Positions 18,669 through 26,293 of a DNA stretch of 64,000 nucleotides are shown here, piece after piece. The stretch's first letter is position 1; each line of letters opens with the position of its first letter. Source of the DNA: JAEZBP01 sp963832725. GTDB lineage: Bacteria; Myxococcota_A; Polyangia; Polyangiales; Sandaracinaceae. The translations under genes and the position numbers were made by a program. Location: assembly GCA_963832725.1 (NCBI GenBank), contig CAWHVG010000005.1, positions 1,922,001-1,986,000 of the forward strand. The letters run 5' to 3'. Under the pieces are notes generated by a model, which was given only the letters and a program-made list of their open reading frames with translations, was not told the origin of the DNA and searched no databases.

Positions 18669-19182
18669 CTGCATCTTGGACTCCCAATCGTGTGACAGGC
18701 AAGCATTCCCTTGCGCTCGGGTTCGTGTGCGCCAGCTTGCGAAGGCAGACACCTCGTCATCTGGTGCGCGCGCAACGTCGGCGGGTGCGTCGTGAAGTGT
18801 CCGTGCGCGGACCGTCACGGACCGAGGCGGCGCCGACCGATGGCAGGAGGACGACCAGTAACCGTGCGAGGCTCCGCGTACGTTGGGGGCGTGGACGATT
18901 GCAGTGTTCTGGGGTCCTCTGCACTCCGCACGCACAGCGGGCGCGTCTGCGTGACGCTCTCGGGGCCATCGGGCACGGCCATGCAGTCTCACGACCATGC
19001 GAAGAAAGCGCTGGCGTGCTCGTCGCCAGCTGCTCGCTCATTCGAGTAGCCGGACCCAACGTGCCCTGTATCCGGAGGTCTGCGCCCGGGACCCTGGCCC
19101 GGGAATCCGAGACCCCAGGGGCGCGTCCTGACGCTTTGGCGAGTCCATGGGGCTGGAACGCGCTCTGCGAAGAACCCGGCCC

Positions 19183-19196
19183 GTTCTCCCTATCAG
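19183..19196 (+). promoter_or_regulatory. GTTCTCCCTATCAG motif, copy 1
   Basis: This 14-mer is identical to 31365-31378 and similar to CTCCTATCAG near 30761-30770. Each lies 40-52 nt ahead of a gene of the accessory block (19248, 30812, 31428), so it may be a shared promoter or operator. Confidence 0.4.
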
Positions 19197-19247
19197 GAAG
19201 ATGAACTCGGGCAGCTGTGCCCGATTCGTCTCCAGGAGAACACCGAC

Positions 19248-19397
19248 ATGAACGAGAACGACAGCACCAACGCGGACTCGCCCGGCTTCTTCGGGTCAAT
19301 CCTCTCCGACGACGGCGTGCACCGCGCCGCGGCCGGGGTCGTGGTCGCAATCGTGGTCGCGGGCGCCAAGCACATGCTCTTCAGCAAGGCGGGCTGA
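19248..19397 (+). CDS. Small single-TM protein, 49 residues
   Basis: MNENDSTNADSPGFFGSILS is followed by a TM helix of about 16 residues (AAAGVVVAIVVAGA) and a short basic end (KHMLFSKAG). ATG 19248 has GGAGA at 9 nt. First gene of the co-directional accessory module; a terminator-like hairpin follows at once. Not recognised, but its start signal and amphipathic layout argue for a real gene. Confidence 0.6.
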   Translation: MNENDSTNADSPGFFGSILSDDGVHRAAAGVVVAIVVAGAKHMLFSKAG

Positions 19398-19419
19398 CCG
19401 GCCCTACCCGAACGGGCGG

Positions 19420-19452
19420 AGCCCCGGTTCCTCTTCGCGAGGGGCCGGGGCT
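19420..19452 (+). terminator. Hairpin between the small TM gene and the next gene
   Basis: Stem AGCCCCGG/CCGGGGCT with inner CCTC/GAGG and a TTCGC-type loop. No U-tract, so it may attenuate or protect mRNA ends rather than terminate. Confidence 0.4.
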
Positions 19453-19470
19453 TCGCCGTTGGAGGTCTAC

Positions 19471-19900
19471 ATGCACGAGAACGACATCCCCCAGGAGACT
19501 CTCCACGCGCTCTGCGCGGTGCTGGTGGCCGTGTTCGAGAATCGCCCGCGAGGGCGTGCGCGATGCGGTCGACCGCCTGAGACCGTTCGTAGAGCCGCCG
19601 GAGGACCTGCACATCACGTCGTCGCGCGGCGTGATCTACTCCGGCATCGTCATCATCGAGCACAACGACGTCATCGCCGGCGTCGTCATCGAGGTCGGTA
19701 GGAGCACGCCGACGACGTCACCCACACCCGCCGCTGCACGCGCGCCGATCATCACGCCGCCCCGGTTCGAGCCGCGGTCATCGTTCCAGGATCGACCGCT
19801 CATCGAGCGCTCCGGCCGGCTGCCCGGCTGGGCCGAGGACTCGCGGGAGGTGTACTCCGAGAACGATGACGACGAGGAGGAGCCGCTGTGGCGCCGGTGA
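19471..19900 (+). CDS. Hypothetical protein of the accessory module (frameshifted)
   Basis: ATG 19471 has GGAGG at 8 nt and opens MHENDIPQETLHALCAVLVAVFENR. The frame is lost near 19545 and continues one frame over as EGVRDAVDRLRPFVEPPEDLHITSSRGVIYSGIVII-type sequence to TGA 19900, with a Pro/Arg-rich linker and an acidic tail. About 142 residues if repaired. No family recognised. It overlaps the next gene by about 13 bp. Confidence 0.55.
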
Positions 19901-20607
19901 CGATGCGGGAGCTGCGCGCGGTGGTCCGCCTTCATCGTGCAGGGGTCCACGGTGCACACCAGCAGCTCGAGTCCATCATCGACGAGCACGGCGCGGAGCT
20001 GCCGGCGCTCCTCGGCTTCCCCGCGGAGAACCTCGGCCGCCTTCGCAACTGCGACGATCCCGTCGAGCTGCTCGCCACCACCGTGGAGAGTGCTCCTCGG
20101 CTCACCCGCGATGCCCGTCAGAAGTCGCAGCGCGCACATGCGATCGAGGTCGCCATCCAGCTCGCGCACCAAGCCACCCTGCAAGCCGCGGGCATCATCG
20201 AGCTGGACGCCGCGCTCCTCTCCGAGGTGGCCCGCCTCGTGGGCTCCGCCCCCATCCAGTTCGGCGATCGCGGTTGGATCGGCGCAGCGCGGCTGCGTTC
20301 GTTCTTCCGAGAGTGCCGCCGGGTCGAGACCTGCACCACCGAGCTCACCGAGCACACGCTCGACATCGTCTACACGACGGCCTGCTCGCGGGGCCGGGTG
20401 CGGTTCGTGCTGTCGCTGTCGCCGGCGGCGGACTGCGTGAACATCCCGCTCGGCCAGGTCAGGCGCGCTCACGCCAATCAGCCCGCCATGGTCGCACCAC
20501 CCACTCCGGCGCGTCCGCGCCCACCACGCCCGCGGCGGTCCAGGCGGTTCGCCGAGCGCTTCGCAGACGCCCTCCTCGAGGCGGCGGTGGGAGGGCTGCT
20601 GCCATGA
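19888..20607 (+). CDS. Hypothetical protein, ~239 residues
   Basis: Helical N-terminal two thirds; FGDRGWIGAARLRSFFRECRRVETC and then paired strands (LDIVYTTACSRGRVRFVLSLSP) suggest a small alpha/beta domain. The C-terminus is a Pro/Arg-rich tail that may bind nucleic acid or a partner. GTG 19888 overlaps the upstream gene; ATG 19903 is an equally good start. The stop overlaps the start of the RadC-like gene (ATGA), so the two are probably co-translated. Not recognised. Confidence 0.6.
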   Translation: MAPVTMRELRAVVRLHRAGVHGAHQQLESIIDEHGAELPALLGFPAENLGRLRNCDDPVELLATTVESAPRLTRDARQKSQRAHAIEVAIQLAHQATLQAAGIIELDAALLSEVARLVGSAPIQFGDRGWIGAARLRSFFRECRRVETCTTELTEHTLDIVYTTACSRGRVRFVLSLSPAADCVNIPLGQVRRAHANQPAMVAPPTPARPRPPRPRRSRRFAERFADALLEAAVGGLLP

Positions 20608-21173
20608 GGCGCGGCGTCGACGACATCGACGAGCTCGTCGCCACGTTGCTGCCGAGGGTGCCGCTTCCGGCGCACCTCCGGCCGTCACACCTCCTCGACG
20701 ACGCCGTGGTCCCACCGGCGAAGCACGCCACGAAGGTGCTGGCTCTCCGCGAGCTGGTCCGCCGCGGCGGCCGCGCCGACAACCTCCTCCATGAGCGCGT
20801 CGGCTCCAGCCGCGACGTGGCCGAGTTCTTCCTGCCGCGCCTGCGCGGCGACACCATGGAGTCGCTGCATGTGGTCGGCCTCGACGCCAAGAACCGCGTC
20901 CGCCTCATGCAGTGCGTGGCCCGCGGCGGCGTGAGCTCCTGCGCCGTCACTCCCCGCGACGTCCTGCGTCCGCTGATCCTCAACGCAGTCGTAGGCGGCA
21001 TCGTCCTCCACAACCACCCCAGCGGCGACCCGCAGCCGAGCAGTGACGACGTCGCCCTCACCCAACGCCTCGCCCGAGGCGCCGAGGTCCTCGGCATCCG
21101 CCTGCTCGACCACGTCATCATCGGCGCCGAGGGCTACTTCAGCTTCCTCGACGCCGGTCTCCTCGCGGGCTGA
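20604..21173 (+). CDS. radC: RadC/JAB (JAMM) domain protein
   Basis: 189 residues. An N-terminal helical part is followed by the MPN(+) core: ESLHVVGLDAKNRV and LHNHPSGDPQPSSDD, which keeps HxH-x7-S-x2-D, the metal-binding JAMM motif. RadC proteins of this type are common on mobile elements; their biochemical role is unsettled, and a link to recombination or repair is historical. The start overlaps the preceding stop. The C-terminus (RLLDHVIIGAEGYFSFLDAGLL) is complete. Confidence 0.85.
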   Translation: MRRGVDDIDELVATLLPRVPLPAHLRPSHLLDDAVVPPAKHATKVLALRELVRRGGRADNLLHERVGSSRDVAEFFLPRLRGDTMESLHVVGLDAKNRVRLMQCVARGGVSSCAVTPRDVLRPLILNAVVGGIVLHNHPSGDPQPSSDDVALTQRLARGAEVLGIRLLDHVIIGAEGYFSFLDAGLLAG

Positions 21174-21178
21174 ACGCG

Positions 21179-21198
21179 GTCCTCTGCGGGCAGAGGAC
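21179..21198 (+). terminator. Perfect 9-bp hairpin after radC
   Basis: GTCCTCTGC and GCAGAGGAC separated by GG, beginning 5 bp after the radC stop. No T-run follows, as is usual in very GC-rich genomes. Confidence 0.5.
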
Positions 21199-21231
21199 GC
21201 CTCGTAGCCGCCCGCCCTCCGCGGCGCCCCG

Positions 21232-21263
21232 GGGCGCCGGATGCACGCCTGCGTCCGGTGCCC
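21232..21263 (+). repeat. Conserved intergenic hairpin, copy 1
   Basis: GGGCGCCGGA pairs with TCCGGTGCCC (one G-T). About 40 bp around it, including TGCGTCCGGTGCCCTGGGG, recur at 22664-22695. The two copies flank the ComM-like gene. Confidence 0.6.
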
Positions 21264-21369
21264 TGGGGCTGACCCTCCGAATCCATCCCGTCTCGGACTC
21301 CACGCCGGAGCCGCTCGGAGACCTGTGCCTTCAACACAAACACCGGGCGCGGCCCGGAAGGAGAACCGA

Positions 21370-22641
21370 ATGGTCGGACGTACCGTCGCCGCGCACCTCC
21401 GCGGCACCCGCTCAGAGATCATCACCGTCGAGGCCGAGCCCTGCGCCCGGGCCACCTCGCTGGACATTCTCGGCATCGCCGAGGCCGCCTCCCGCGACAC
21501 CCGTGTTCGAGTTCGCTCGGCGCTCTCGCACGCCGAGCTCGAGTGGCCGCTCCGCGCTGTGGTCCGCGTTCTCCCGGAGGAGAGCCGGCGTGGTGTCGGG
21601 CCCCTCGACCTCGCCATCGCCATGGCGCTTCACGCCGCCGCCACCCCCGAGCTGACGGAGCGCTTGGGCGACGTGCTGCTCTTCGGCGAGCTGAGCCTGG
21701 GCGGTGCTCTCCGCCCGAGCCGCGGGCTCATCCCGCACCTGCTCGCTGCTCGAGCGCATGGCCTGCGGACGGTGGTCGTTCCCTTCGCTCAGCTCGGTGA
21801 GGCCGCGCTCGTGGAAGGCATCGAGGTGCTCGGCGCCTCCACCCTCCGCGAGGTCGCCGAGTACCTTCGAGGCGATCGCGACCTGCCGCGCGCCGGTGAC
21901 GTGAGGCCAGCAGCCGCACGTATCGACGACCTCCCTCCAATCCAGGGCCTGGACCAGGCGAAGCGAGCGCTCACGATCGCAGCGGCCGGCCGGCACCCCG
22001 TGCTGCTCATCGGCCGGAGCGGCAGCGGCAAGACGATGCTCGCCCGCCGCGTGCCGTCGCTGATGCCTGTGCCCACGCCCGCCGAGGTCGTCGACATCGC
22101 CGCCATCCGTAGCGCTGCCGGCTTCGAGGTCGGCTATCTGGTGCAGCGGCCGTTCCGCGCCCCGCACCACACCGCGTCGACCACAGCGCTCCTCGGCGGC
22201 GGCAATCCGGTGCGCCCCGGCGAAGTCACCATCGCCTCCGGCGGCGTGCTCTTCCTCGACGAGCTGCCCGAGTTCCAGCGCGGCGCCGTCGACGCCGTCC
22301 TCCGCGCAGCCCGCGACGGGGAGGTGACCGTCCATCGACGCGGCGAGCCGGTAACGATGCCAGCCAAGGCGCTCGTCGTCGGTGCAACGGCTCCGTGCCC
22401 CTGCGGGCTCATGGCCGGGCGATGCACCTGCACGCCCGAGCGCATCGCCGCGTACTTCGAGCGCGTGCCGCTCGACCGCTTCGACATGCACGTGCTCCTC
22501 GCCGACGCGGAGGCGCCGAGGGCCTGCCGCCGCAGCGACGACATCACCTACCGCATCGCGACGACCATCGCGCGCCTCGACGACCGCCGCTGGCCCACGG
22601 CCGCCGACGTCCACGAGGCGCAGCGCTACCGCCTCGCGTGA
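21370..22641 (+). CDS. YifB/ComM-family Mg-chelatase-like AAA+ ATPase
   Basis: 423 residues, somewhat shorter than chromosomal ComM (~500). The N-terminal ChlI domain is seen in GPLDLAIAMALHA. Walker A is LIGRSGSGKT at about residue 215 and Walker B is VLFLDELPEF at about 295; RAPHHTAS and a Cys cluster (CPCGLMAGRCTC) also match ComM. ComM is a branch-migration helicase acting on transformation intermediates. Here it follows a RadC gene inside a mobile block, so a role in handling element DNA is likely but inferred. AGGAGA precedes ATG 21370. Confidence 0.85.
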   Translation: MVGRTVAAHLRGTRSEIITVEAEPCARATSLDILGIAEAASRDTRVRVRSALSHAELEWPLRAVVRVLPEESRRGVGPLDLAIAMALHAAATPELTERLGDVLLFGELSLGGALRPSRGLIPHLLAARAHGLRTVVVPFAQLGEAALVEGIEVLGASTLREVAEYLRGDRDLPRAGDVRPAAARIDDLPPIQGLDQAKRALTIAAAGRHPVLLIGRSGSGKTMLARRVPSLMPVPTPAEVVDIAAIRSAAGFEVGYLVQRPFRAPHHTASTTALLGGGNPVRPGEVTIASGGVLFLDELPEFQRGAVDAVLRAARDGEVTVHRRGEPVTMPAKALVVGATAPCPCGLMAGRCTCTPERIAAYFERVPLDRFDMHVLLADAEAPRACRRSDDITYRIATTIARLDDRRWPTAADVHEAQRYRLA

Positions 22642-22663
22642 GCCCGTGAGCAGCGCGCCCCCG

Positions 22664-22695
22664 GGGCGCCGGATGCAGACGTGCGTCCGGTGCCC
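22664..22695 (+). repeat. Conserved intergenic hairpin, copy 2
   Basis: Same stem as copy 1 (GGGCGCCGGA / TCCGGTGCCC), starting 23 bp after the ComM-like stop. Both sites also contain an ATG-led CVRCPGAD reading frame, probably incidental. Confidence 0.6.
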
Positions 22696-22799
22696 TGGGG
22701 CCGATGGCCGCCGAACCGGCCGAGCCGCGCAGAACCACGCCCATCAACCCGAGCTTCGTCACCCCGTGACCCCTTCCAACACGAACCAAGGAGAACCCC

Positions 22800-23114
22800 A
22801 TGAACGACGAGATCGTGATCCGCATCCCGTCCCGCGTGCTGCGCGAGCTGATCGCCGCGCAGGACCACGCCGAAGACGCCGAACCGACCCACGACGAGCC
22901 CGCCGAGGCCAAGCCGTGGAGCGACAAGCAGAAGCGCTACGTCTACCGCCTGCTCCAGCGCCTCGGGCACGAGGGCGAGGCGGCCAAGCGCTACATCACC
23001 GCCGCGCTGCGCCTGAACGGCTCGCCCCCCACCCGCGGCCAGGCCAGCTCCCTCATCGACCGGCTCCACGCCGAGCTCGCCGAGGGCAAGGAGGCGCGCG
23101 ATGGGGCTGCCTGA
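22800..23114 (+). CDS. Small hypothetical protein, 104 residues
   Basis: Begins MNDEIVIRIPSRVLRELIAAQ, then an acidic linker and a basic helical part (SDKQKRYVYRLLQRLGHEGEAAKRYITAALR). It resembles the small partners found next to Cas4/RecB-like nucleases on elements, but I cannot name a family. AAGGAGAACCCC gives a strong ribosome site for ATG 22800. Its 3' end overlaps the nuclease gene by 14 bp, which implies coupled translation. Confidence 0.65.
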   Translation: MNDEIVIRIPSRVLRELIAAQDHAEDAEPTHDEPAEAKPWSDKQKRYVYRLLQRLGHEGEAAKRYITAALRLNGSPPTRGQASSLIDRLHAELAEGKEARDGAA

Positions 23115-23880
23115 GCACATCAGCGCCTCGCAGCTCTCCACCTACGCCCGCTGCCCGCGCAAGTTCCGCTACCGCTACCTCGACAGGGCCGAGCCCGAGT
23201 TCCGCGGCGTCGGCCTCGCACTCGGAACCGTCGTCCACGGCGCCGCGCAGTGGTGGTTCGAACGCAAACGCGACAGAGGCGAGCCCACGATGAAGGAGGT
23301 GATGGACATCGTCCGCGCCGACTTCGCGGCCGCGATCCACGACGGCTTGCGGTGGGGAGCCTGGACGCCCGCCGATCTCCGCGCTCAGGCCGAGCGCCTC
23401 GTCCGCACCTTCATCGAGAAGTTCGGCGATATCCACGTCGAGGCCACGGAGAAGCGCTTCGAGCTCTCGCTCTACGATCCGGAGACCGGTGAGAGCGTAC
23501 AGCGCCCGCTCGTCGGCTACTTCGACTTCAGCATCGGCGCCGGCCGCGTGATGGAGCTGAAGACCGCGAGGAGCGACTACGGCCCGCTCGATCTCACGAC
23601 GTCGCTCCAGTTCGCGGCGTACCTCATGGCGCTCGACCAGCAGTCCGAGGGCGGCGAGCTCGACCTCGTGGTGCTCATCAAGAACCGGGTGCCGCGCATC
23701 CAGCGCCTCAAGCTGCACCCCAACGTCCGGAGCGAACGCTGGTTCCTGCGCGCGGCGACCGACATCGAGCGCTCGATCCAGGCCGGGCACTTCCCGCCGG
23801 CGCCCGGCTACGGGTGCAGCAGCTGCGAGTACCAGCGCCGGTGCCTCGGCACGGAGCAGGCCGGTGCGGCGGCCGCGTAG
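23101..23880 (+). CDS. PD-(D/E)XK nuclease, RecB/Cas4-like with Fe-S cysteines
   Basis: 259 residues. ISASQLSTYARCPRKFRYRY is the N-terminal motif carrying the first cluster Cys; VGYFDFSIGAGRVMELKTAR is the D...E-x-K catalytic pair; LQFAAYLMAL is the Q-x-x-x-Y motif; YGCSSCEYQRRC supplies the last three Cys. This is the layout of RecB-family exonucleases and Cas4. No cas genes or CRISPR array are in the window, so it most likely processes DNA ends with the neighbouring RadC and ComM-like proteins. Confidence 0.9.
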   Translation: MGLPEHISASQLSTYARCPRKFRYRYLDRAEPEFRGVGLALGTVVHGAAQWWFERKRDRGEPTMKEVMDIVRADFAAAIHDGLRWGAWTPADLRAQAERLVRTFIEKFGDIHVEATEKRFELSLYDPETGESVQRPLVGYFDFSIGAGRVMELKTARSDYGPLDLTTSLQFAAYLMALDQQSEGGELDLVVLIKNRVPRIQRLKLHPNVRSERWFLRAATDIERSIQAGHFPPAPGYGCSSCEYQRRCLGTEQAGAAAA

Positions 23881-24061
23881 CCGAAAGCGACGGCGGTCCC
23901 GGTTCTTCGAGCTGGACGGCGACGTGTACCTCGTCAGCGAACGCGACGAGGAGCAGCTCGTCGCCGTCCGGCTCACCGGCCGCGACCGCGAGCTCGTTCT
24001 CCGGATGATCGAAGAGAACGAGGTCGAGATGGAGAGCCGGGTCCTCGGCGGCTGGGAGTAG
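23864..24061 (+). CDS. Small basic-acidic protein, 65 residues
   Basis: GTG 23864 overlaps the nuclease stop. An Arg/Lys-rich start (RRPRSRKRRRSRF) is followed by FELDGDVYLVSERDEEQL and an acidic helix. No family recognised; kept because of the tight overlap and typical codon pattern. It could be a DNA-binding or nuclease-associated subunit; this is a guess. Confidence 0.5.
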   Translation: MRRPRSRKRRRSRFFELDGDVYLVSERDEEQLVAVRLTGRDRELVLRMIEENEVEMESRVLGGWE

Positions 24062-24068
24062 CCGCCGA

Positions 24069-24290
24069 CTACACCTCGCGGAGCAGCGTCGAGAGCGTCA
24101 CGCCGTAGGCGTCGGCGAGCTTCTTGAGCGTGCTCAGCCGCGGGTCGAGCACGCCGCGCTCGATCTTCTGCAGGTGGCTCAGAGAGATGTCGTGGTTCTT
24201 CACGACGTCCATGAGCGACAGCTTCCGGCGCTGACGGACCGCCCGACAGCGCCGGCCCAACCGAACCTGGAGGTCGGGGTCGGCCGCCAT
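24069..24290 (-). CDS. XRE-family transcriptional regulator, 73 residues
   Basis: A single Cro/C1-type HTH: VRLGRRCRAVRQRRKLSLMDVV, then ISLSHLQKIERGVLDPRLSTLKKLADAYGVTLSTLL, the usual helix 2-3 and Pro-x-x-S-T-L-x-K-L-A. No extra domain. Convergent with the module before it and divergent from the lipoprotein gene at 24420. A perfect palindrome 36 bp upstream of its start is a plausible operator for itself and for the divergent genes. Confidence 0.85.
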   Translation of the reverse strand: MAADPDLQVRLGRRCRAVRQRRKLSLMDVVKNHDISLSHLQKIERGVLDPRLSTLKKLADAYGVTLSTLLREV

Positions 24291-24325
24291 GAGCGCGGAC
24301 CGTAGAGAGGGGCGTCATTGTGGCA

Positions 24326-24343
24326 TACGTCAGGTTTGACGTA
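24326..24343. promoter_or_regulatory. Palindromic operator candidate TACGTCA-N4-TGACGTA
   Basis: A perfect 7-bp inverted repeat with a 4-bp spacer lies between the XRE gene (start 24290, minus) and the lipoprotein gene (start 24420, plus). It is a natural binding site for a dimeric XRE regulator. Confidence 0.6.
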
Positions 24344-24419
24344 GGCTGCGTGAGCCGTCCATCACGAGCCGGCCCGACCTCCACGGTTCCATCTGCCCAT
24401 CGAATCGAGGAGGAAAACC

Positions 24420-25091
24420 ATGCATACGAAGATGCTCCTGACCCTTGTCACCGTGATTGCCTGTGGCTGCTCGAGCGGCCCCGAGGCGCCGGCCAGCCCG
24501 CCCGAACAGCCGCGGGACGATCCGGCGCCGCCCGCGGCGGCGGAGCCGGCGGAGGAGGAGGCGTCGACCCAACCGTCCATCGACGACCCCACCACGTGGC
24601 TCGTCGCGGAGTCCCACGACCTCGGATTCCGGGTCCGCATGCCGCCCTACGACGACTCGCTCCCGCTCGACGGCCAAGACGAGCTGACGGTCTACAGCCG
24701 CGTGGAGGGAATGCGCGGGCCGTGGTTCCTGATCGCGGTGAAGCCGACGCGCGTCCCAGCCCGCGCGCTCCGCAACAATCGTGGCGTCGAGCGCGTGCTC
24801 CGCCAGCACATCCGCCAGTTCGTCGGCTACGACCCGCTGGGCGAGACGGCGTACCTCGGCGGTGGTCCGCTCACCACGATGTACGAGCACCAGGGCTACG
24901 GCGAGACCGACATCATCAACGGCTTCGACGGATTGATGCAGGGCACCGTCTGGACGCGTGCCGTGCTCGTCGGCGACCGCGTCTATGTACTCCAGGTTCG
25001 CGAGCACGGCGGGCGGCCAAGCACCGAGGTGCGCGACGCCTTCTTCGACTCGTTCGAGCTGACGGTGCCGCCGACCGAGGCGGCGCCGTGA
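24420..25091 (+). CDS. Lipoprotein of unknown function
   Basis: 223 residues. MHTKMLLTLVTVIACGCSSG is a lipoprotein signal (first or second Cys), followed by a long Pro/Ala/Glu linker and a globular domain with LGFRVRMPP, TVYSRVEGMRGPWFLIAVKPT and YGETDIINGF. Probably periplasmic or surface anchored. AGGAGGAAAACC precedes ATG 24420, the best ribosome site in this part. It begins the second operon of the block, next to the operator candidate. Confidence 0.75.
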   Translation: MHTKMLLTLVTVIACGCSSGPEAPASPPEQPRDDPAPPAAAEPAEEEASTQPSIDDPTTWLVAESHDLGFRVRMPPYDDSLPLDGQDELTVYSRVEGMRGPWFLIAVKPTRVPARALRNNRGVERVLRQHIRQFVGYDPLGETAYLGGGPLTTMYEHQGYGETDIINGFDGLMQGTVWTRAVLVGDRVYVLQVREHGGRPSTEVRDAFFDSFELTVPPTEAAP

Positions 25092-25098
25092 CCACTGC

Positions 25099-25116
25099 GA
25101 AGGGCTCCGGCCCTTC
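25099..25116 (+). terminator. Short perfect hairpin between lipoprotein and EcsC-like genes
   Basis: GAAGGGC-TCCG-GCCCTTC followed by CTTT. It lies between the stop at 25091 and ATG 25136 and supports the later start for the next gene. Confidence 0.45.
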
Positions 25117-25135
25117 CTTTGCCCAGGGGAACACC

Positions 25136-26293
25136 ATGGTCGATGAGCCCACCGGGGAGGATCGCGCCAACGTCGAGGAGCTGCTGGCCGAGGTTCGGGA
25201 GTTCGCGAAGGGGGAGTCGGCCGAGAGCTTGAGGTCCGGCGACTGGTTCGTGCGGCTGATTCGCTTCGCGCTGGAGAGCTACTCGAAGAACGCGACCGCC
25301 GAGTTCTTCAAGAGGAAGTACCCCGGGCTCCCCGCCGACGTCGTCGCCGAGTCACTCATCCGCACGGCCAAGCGCTACTCCGCGCTCGAAGGCGGTGCGT
25401 CGGCGCTAACGTACAGCGCGGCGATCGCGGCGACAATCGGCTCGAAGGGCGGCGCCTCGCCGCTGACCGTCCCTGCGGCCGTGATGGCCTTCGCCGCGGA
25501 CATGTCGTTCACGACGGTGCTCCAGCTCCGGCTCGCCCACGACCTCGCGATGATCTACGGCTCATCGATCGATCTCGACGACCCGCAGGACGTCTGGGAC
25601 CTCGTCCAGGTCGCCGTCGGCGTGAAGGCGAGCGAGCTCGCGCGGGAGGCGGTGGCGAAGGCCGCACCCGAAGGCGTGCGCCAGGGCGTGAAGGCCATCG
25701 TGCGGGGCCCGGTGCTCCAGTTCCTCAAGAAGCTACCGATCATCGGCCGCTACATCTTCCAGCGGCGCGTGGCCCAGTTCGCGATCCCGTTCTTCAGCGT
25801 GCCGCTCAACGCCGGCATGAACTGGTGGACCACGAGCTCAATCGCGAAGCGCGCCAAGATCATCTACCGCGACAAGGCGGCGATCGACGAGACGGCGCGC
25901 CGAACGATGGCCGAGGCCGAGGCAGACCCGCTGCTCGTGCTGCGCGTGATGTACTGGATCGTGCAGGCGGACGAGGAGGTCTCCGACGGTGAGGCCGACC
26001 TGCTTCGCGCGGCGATGCGGCTCGTGCATGACGCCGGGGTGGATCCTGACGAGCTCCGTGCTTTCGAGGAGGTCGTCAACCTCGACGAGGAGGCGCTCCT
26101 CGCAGCGGTGCGGGCCGTCGGAAATCTCGAGAGGCGCGCCGCCATCTACGAGGCCGGATGCAGGACGGCGGGGATCGATCGGGACTTCGCGAAGCAGGAG
26201 CTGGCCGCGCTGCGCAAGCTCGCTGAGGCCTGCGGCGTCGAGTTCCACGAGATCGCGGTCCGCGCCCTCGGGCTGGCGACAGGTGCGTCATGA
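25136..26293 (+). CDS. EcsC-like protein with a TerB-like C-terminus
   Basis: 385 residues. The central part has the EcsC pattern: Gly/Ala-rich helices (ALTYSAAIAATIGSKGGAS), then DMSFTTVLQLRLAHDLAMIYG and a mobile helix pair with RYIFQRRVAQFAIPFFSVPLN. The last ~120 residues (DPLLVLRVMYWIVQADEEVSDGEADLL) read like a TerB/DjlA-type acidic helical domain. EcsC-like proteins are membrane-associated and poorly understood. ATG 25136 follows AGGGGAACACC; GTG 25088 overlaps the previous stop and is the alternative. Confidence 0.7.
   Translation: MVDEPTGEDRANVEELLAEVREFAKGESAESLRSGDWFVRLIRFALESYSKNATAEFFKRKYPGLPADVVAESLIRTAKRYSALEGGASALTYSAAIAATIGSKGGASPLTVPAAVMAFAADMSFTTVLQLRLAHDLAMIYGSSIDLDDPQDVWDLVQVAVGVKASELAREAVAKAAPEGVRQGVKAIVRGPVLQFLKKLPIIGRYIFQRRVAQFAIPFFSVPLNAGMNWWTTSSIAKRAKIIYRDKAAIDETARRTMAEAEADPLLVLRVMYWIVQADEEVSDGEADLLRAAMRLVHDAGVDPDELRAFEEVVNLDEEALLAAVRAVGNLERRAAIYEAGCRTAGIDRDFAKQELAALRKLAEACGVEFHEIAVRALGLATGAS

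Larger units (their letters stand above)
18535..19247. other. ~700-bp gene-poor stretch at the left side of the accessory block
   Basis: Only Arg-rich shadow frames occur. Contents seen: two abutting 15-bp copies at 18639-18668, and a 14-bp motif at 19183-19196 that recurs ahead of the integrase gene. It is a candidate for the left end of the integrative element, but no copy of the tRNA-Phe 3' end was found here. Confidence 0.5.

Noticed and set aside
18500..19250. Distal attachment repeat of tRNA-Phe
   Set aside because: I searched by eye for the tRNA 3' end and found no convincing copy; the element's left end stays undefined.
23101..23880. Cas4 of a CRISPR-Cas system
   Set aside because: Motifs fit Cas4/RecB-like nucleases, but no cas gene or array is present in the window.
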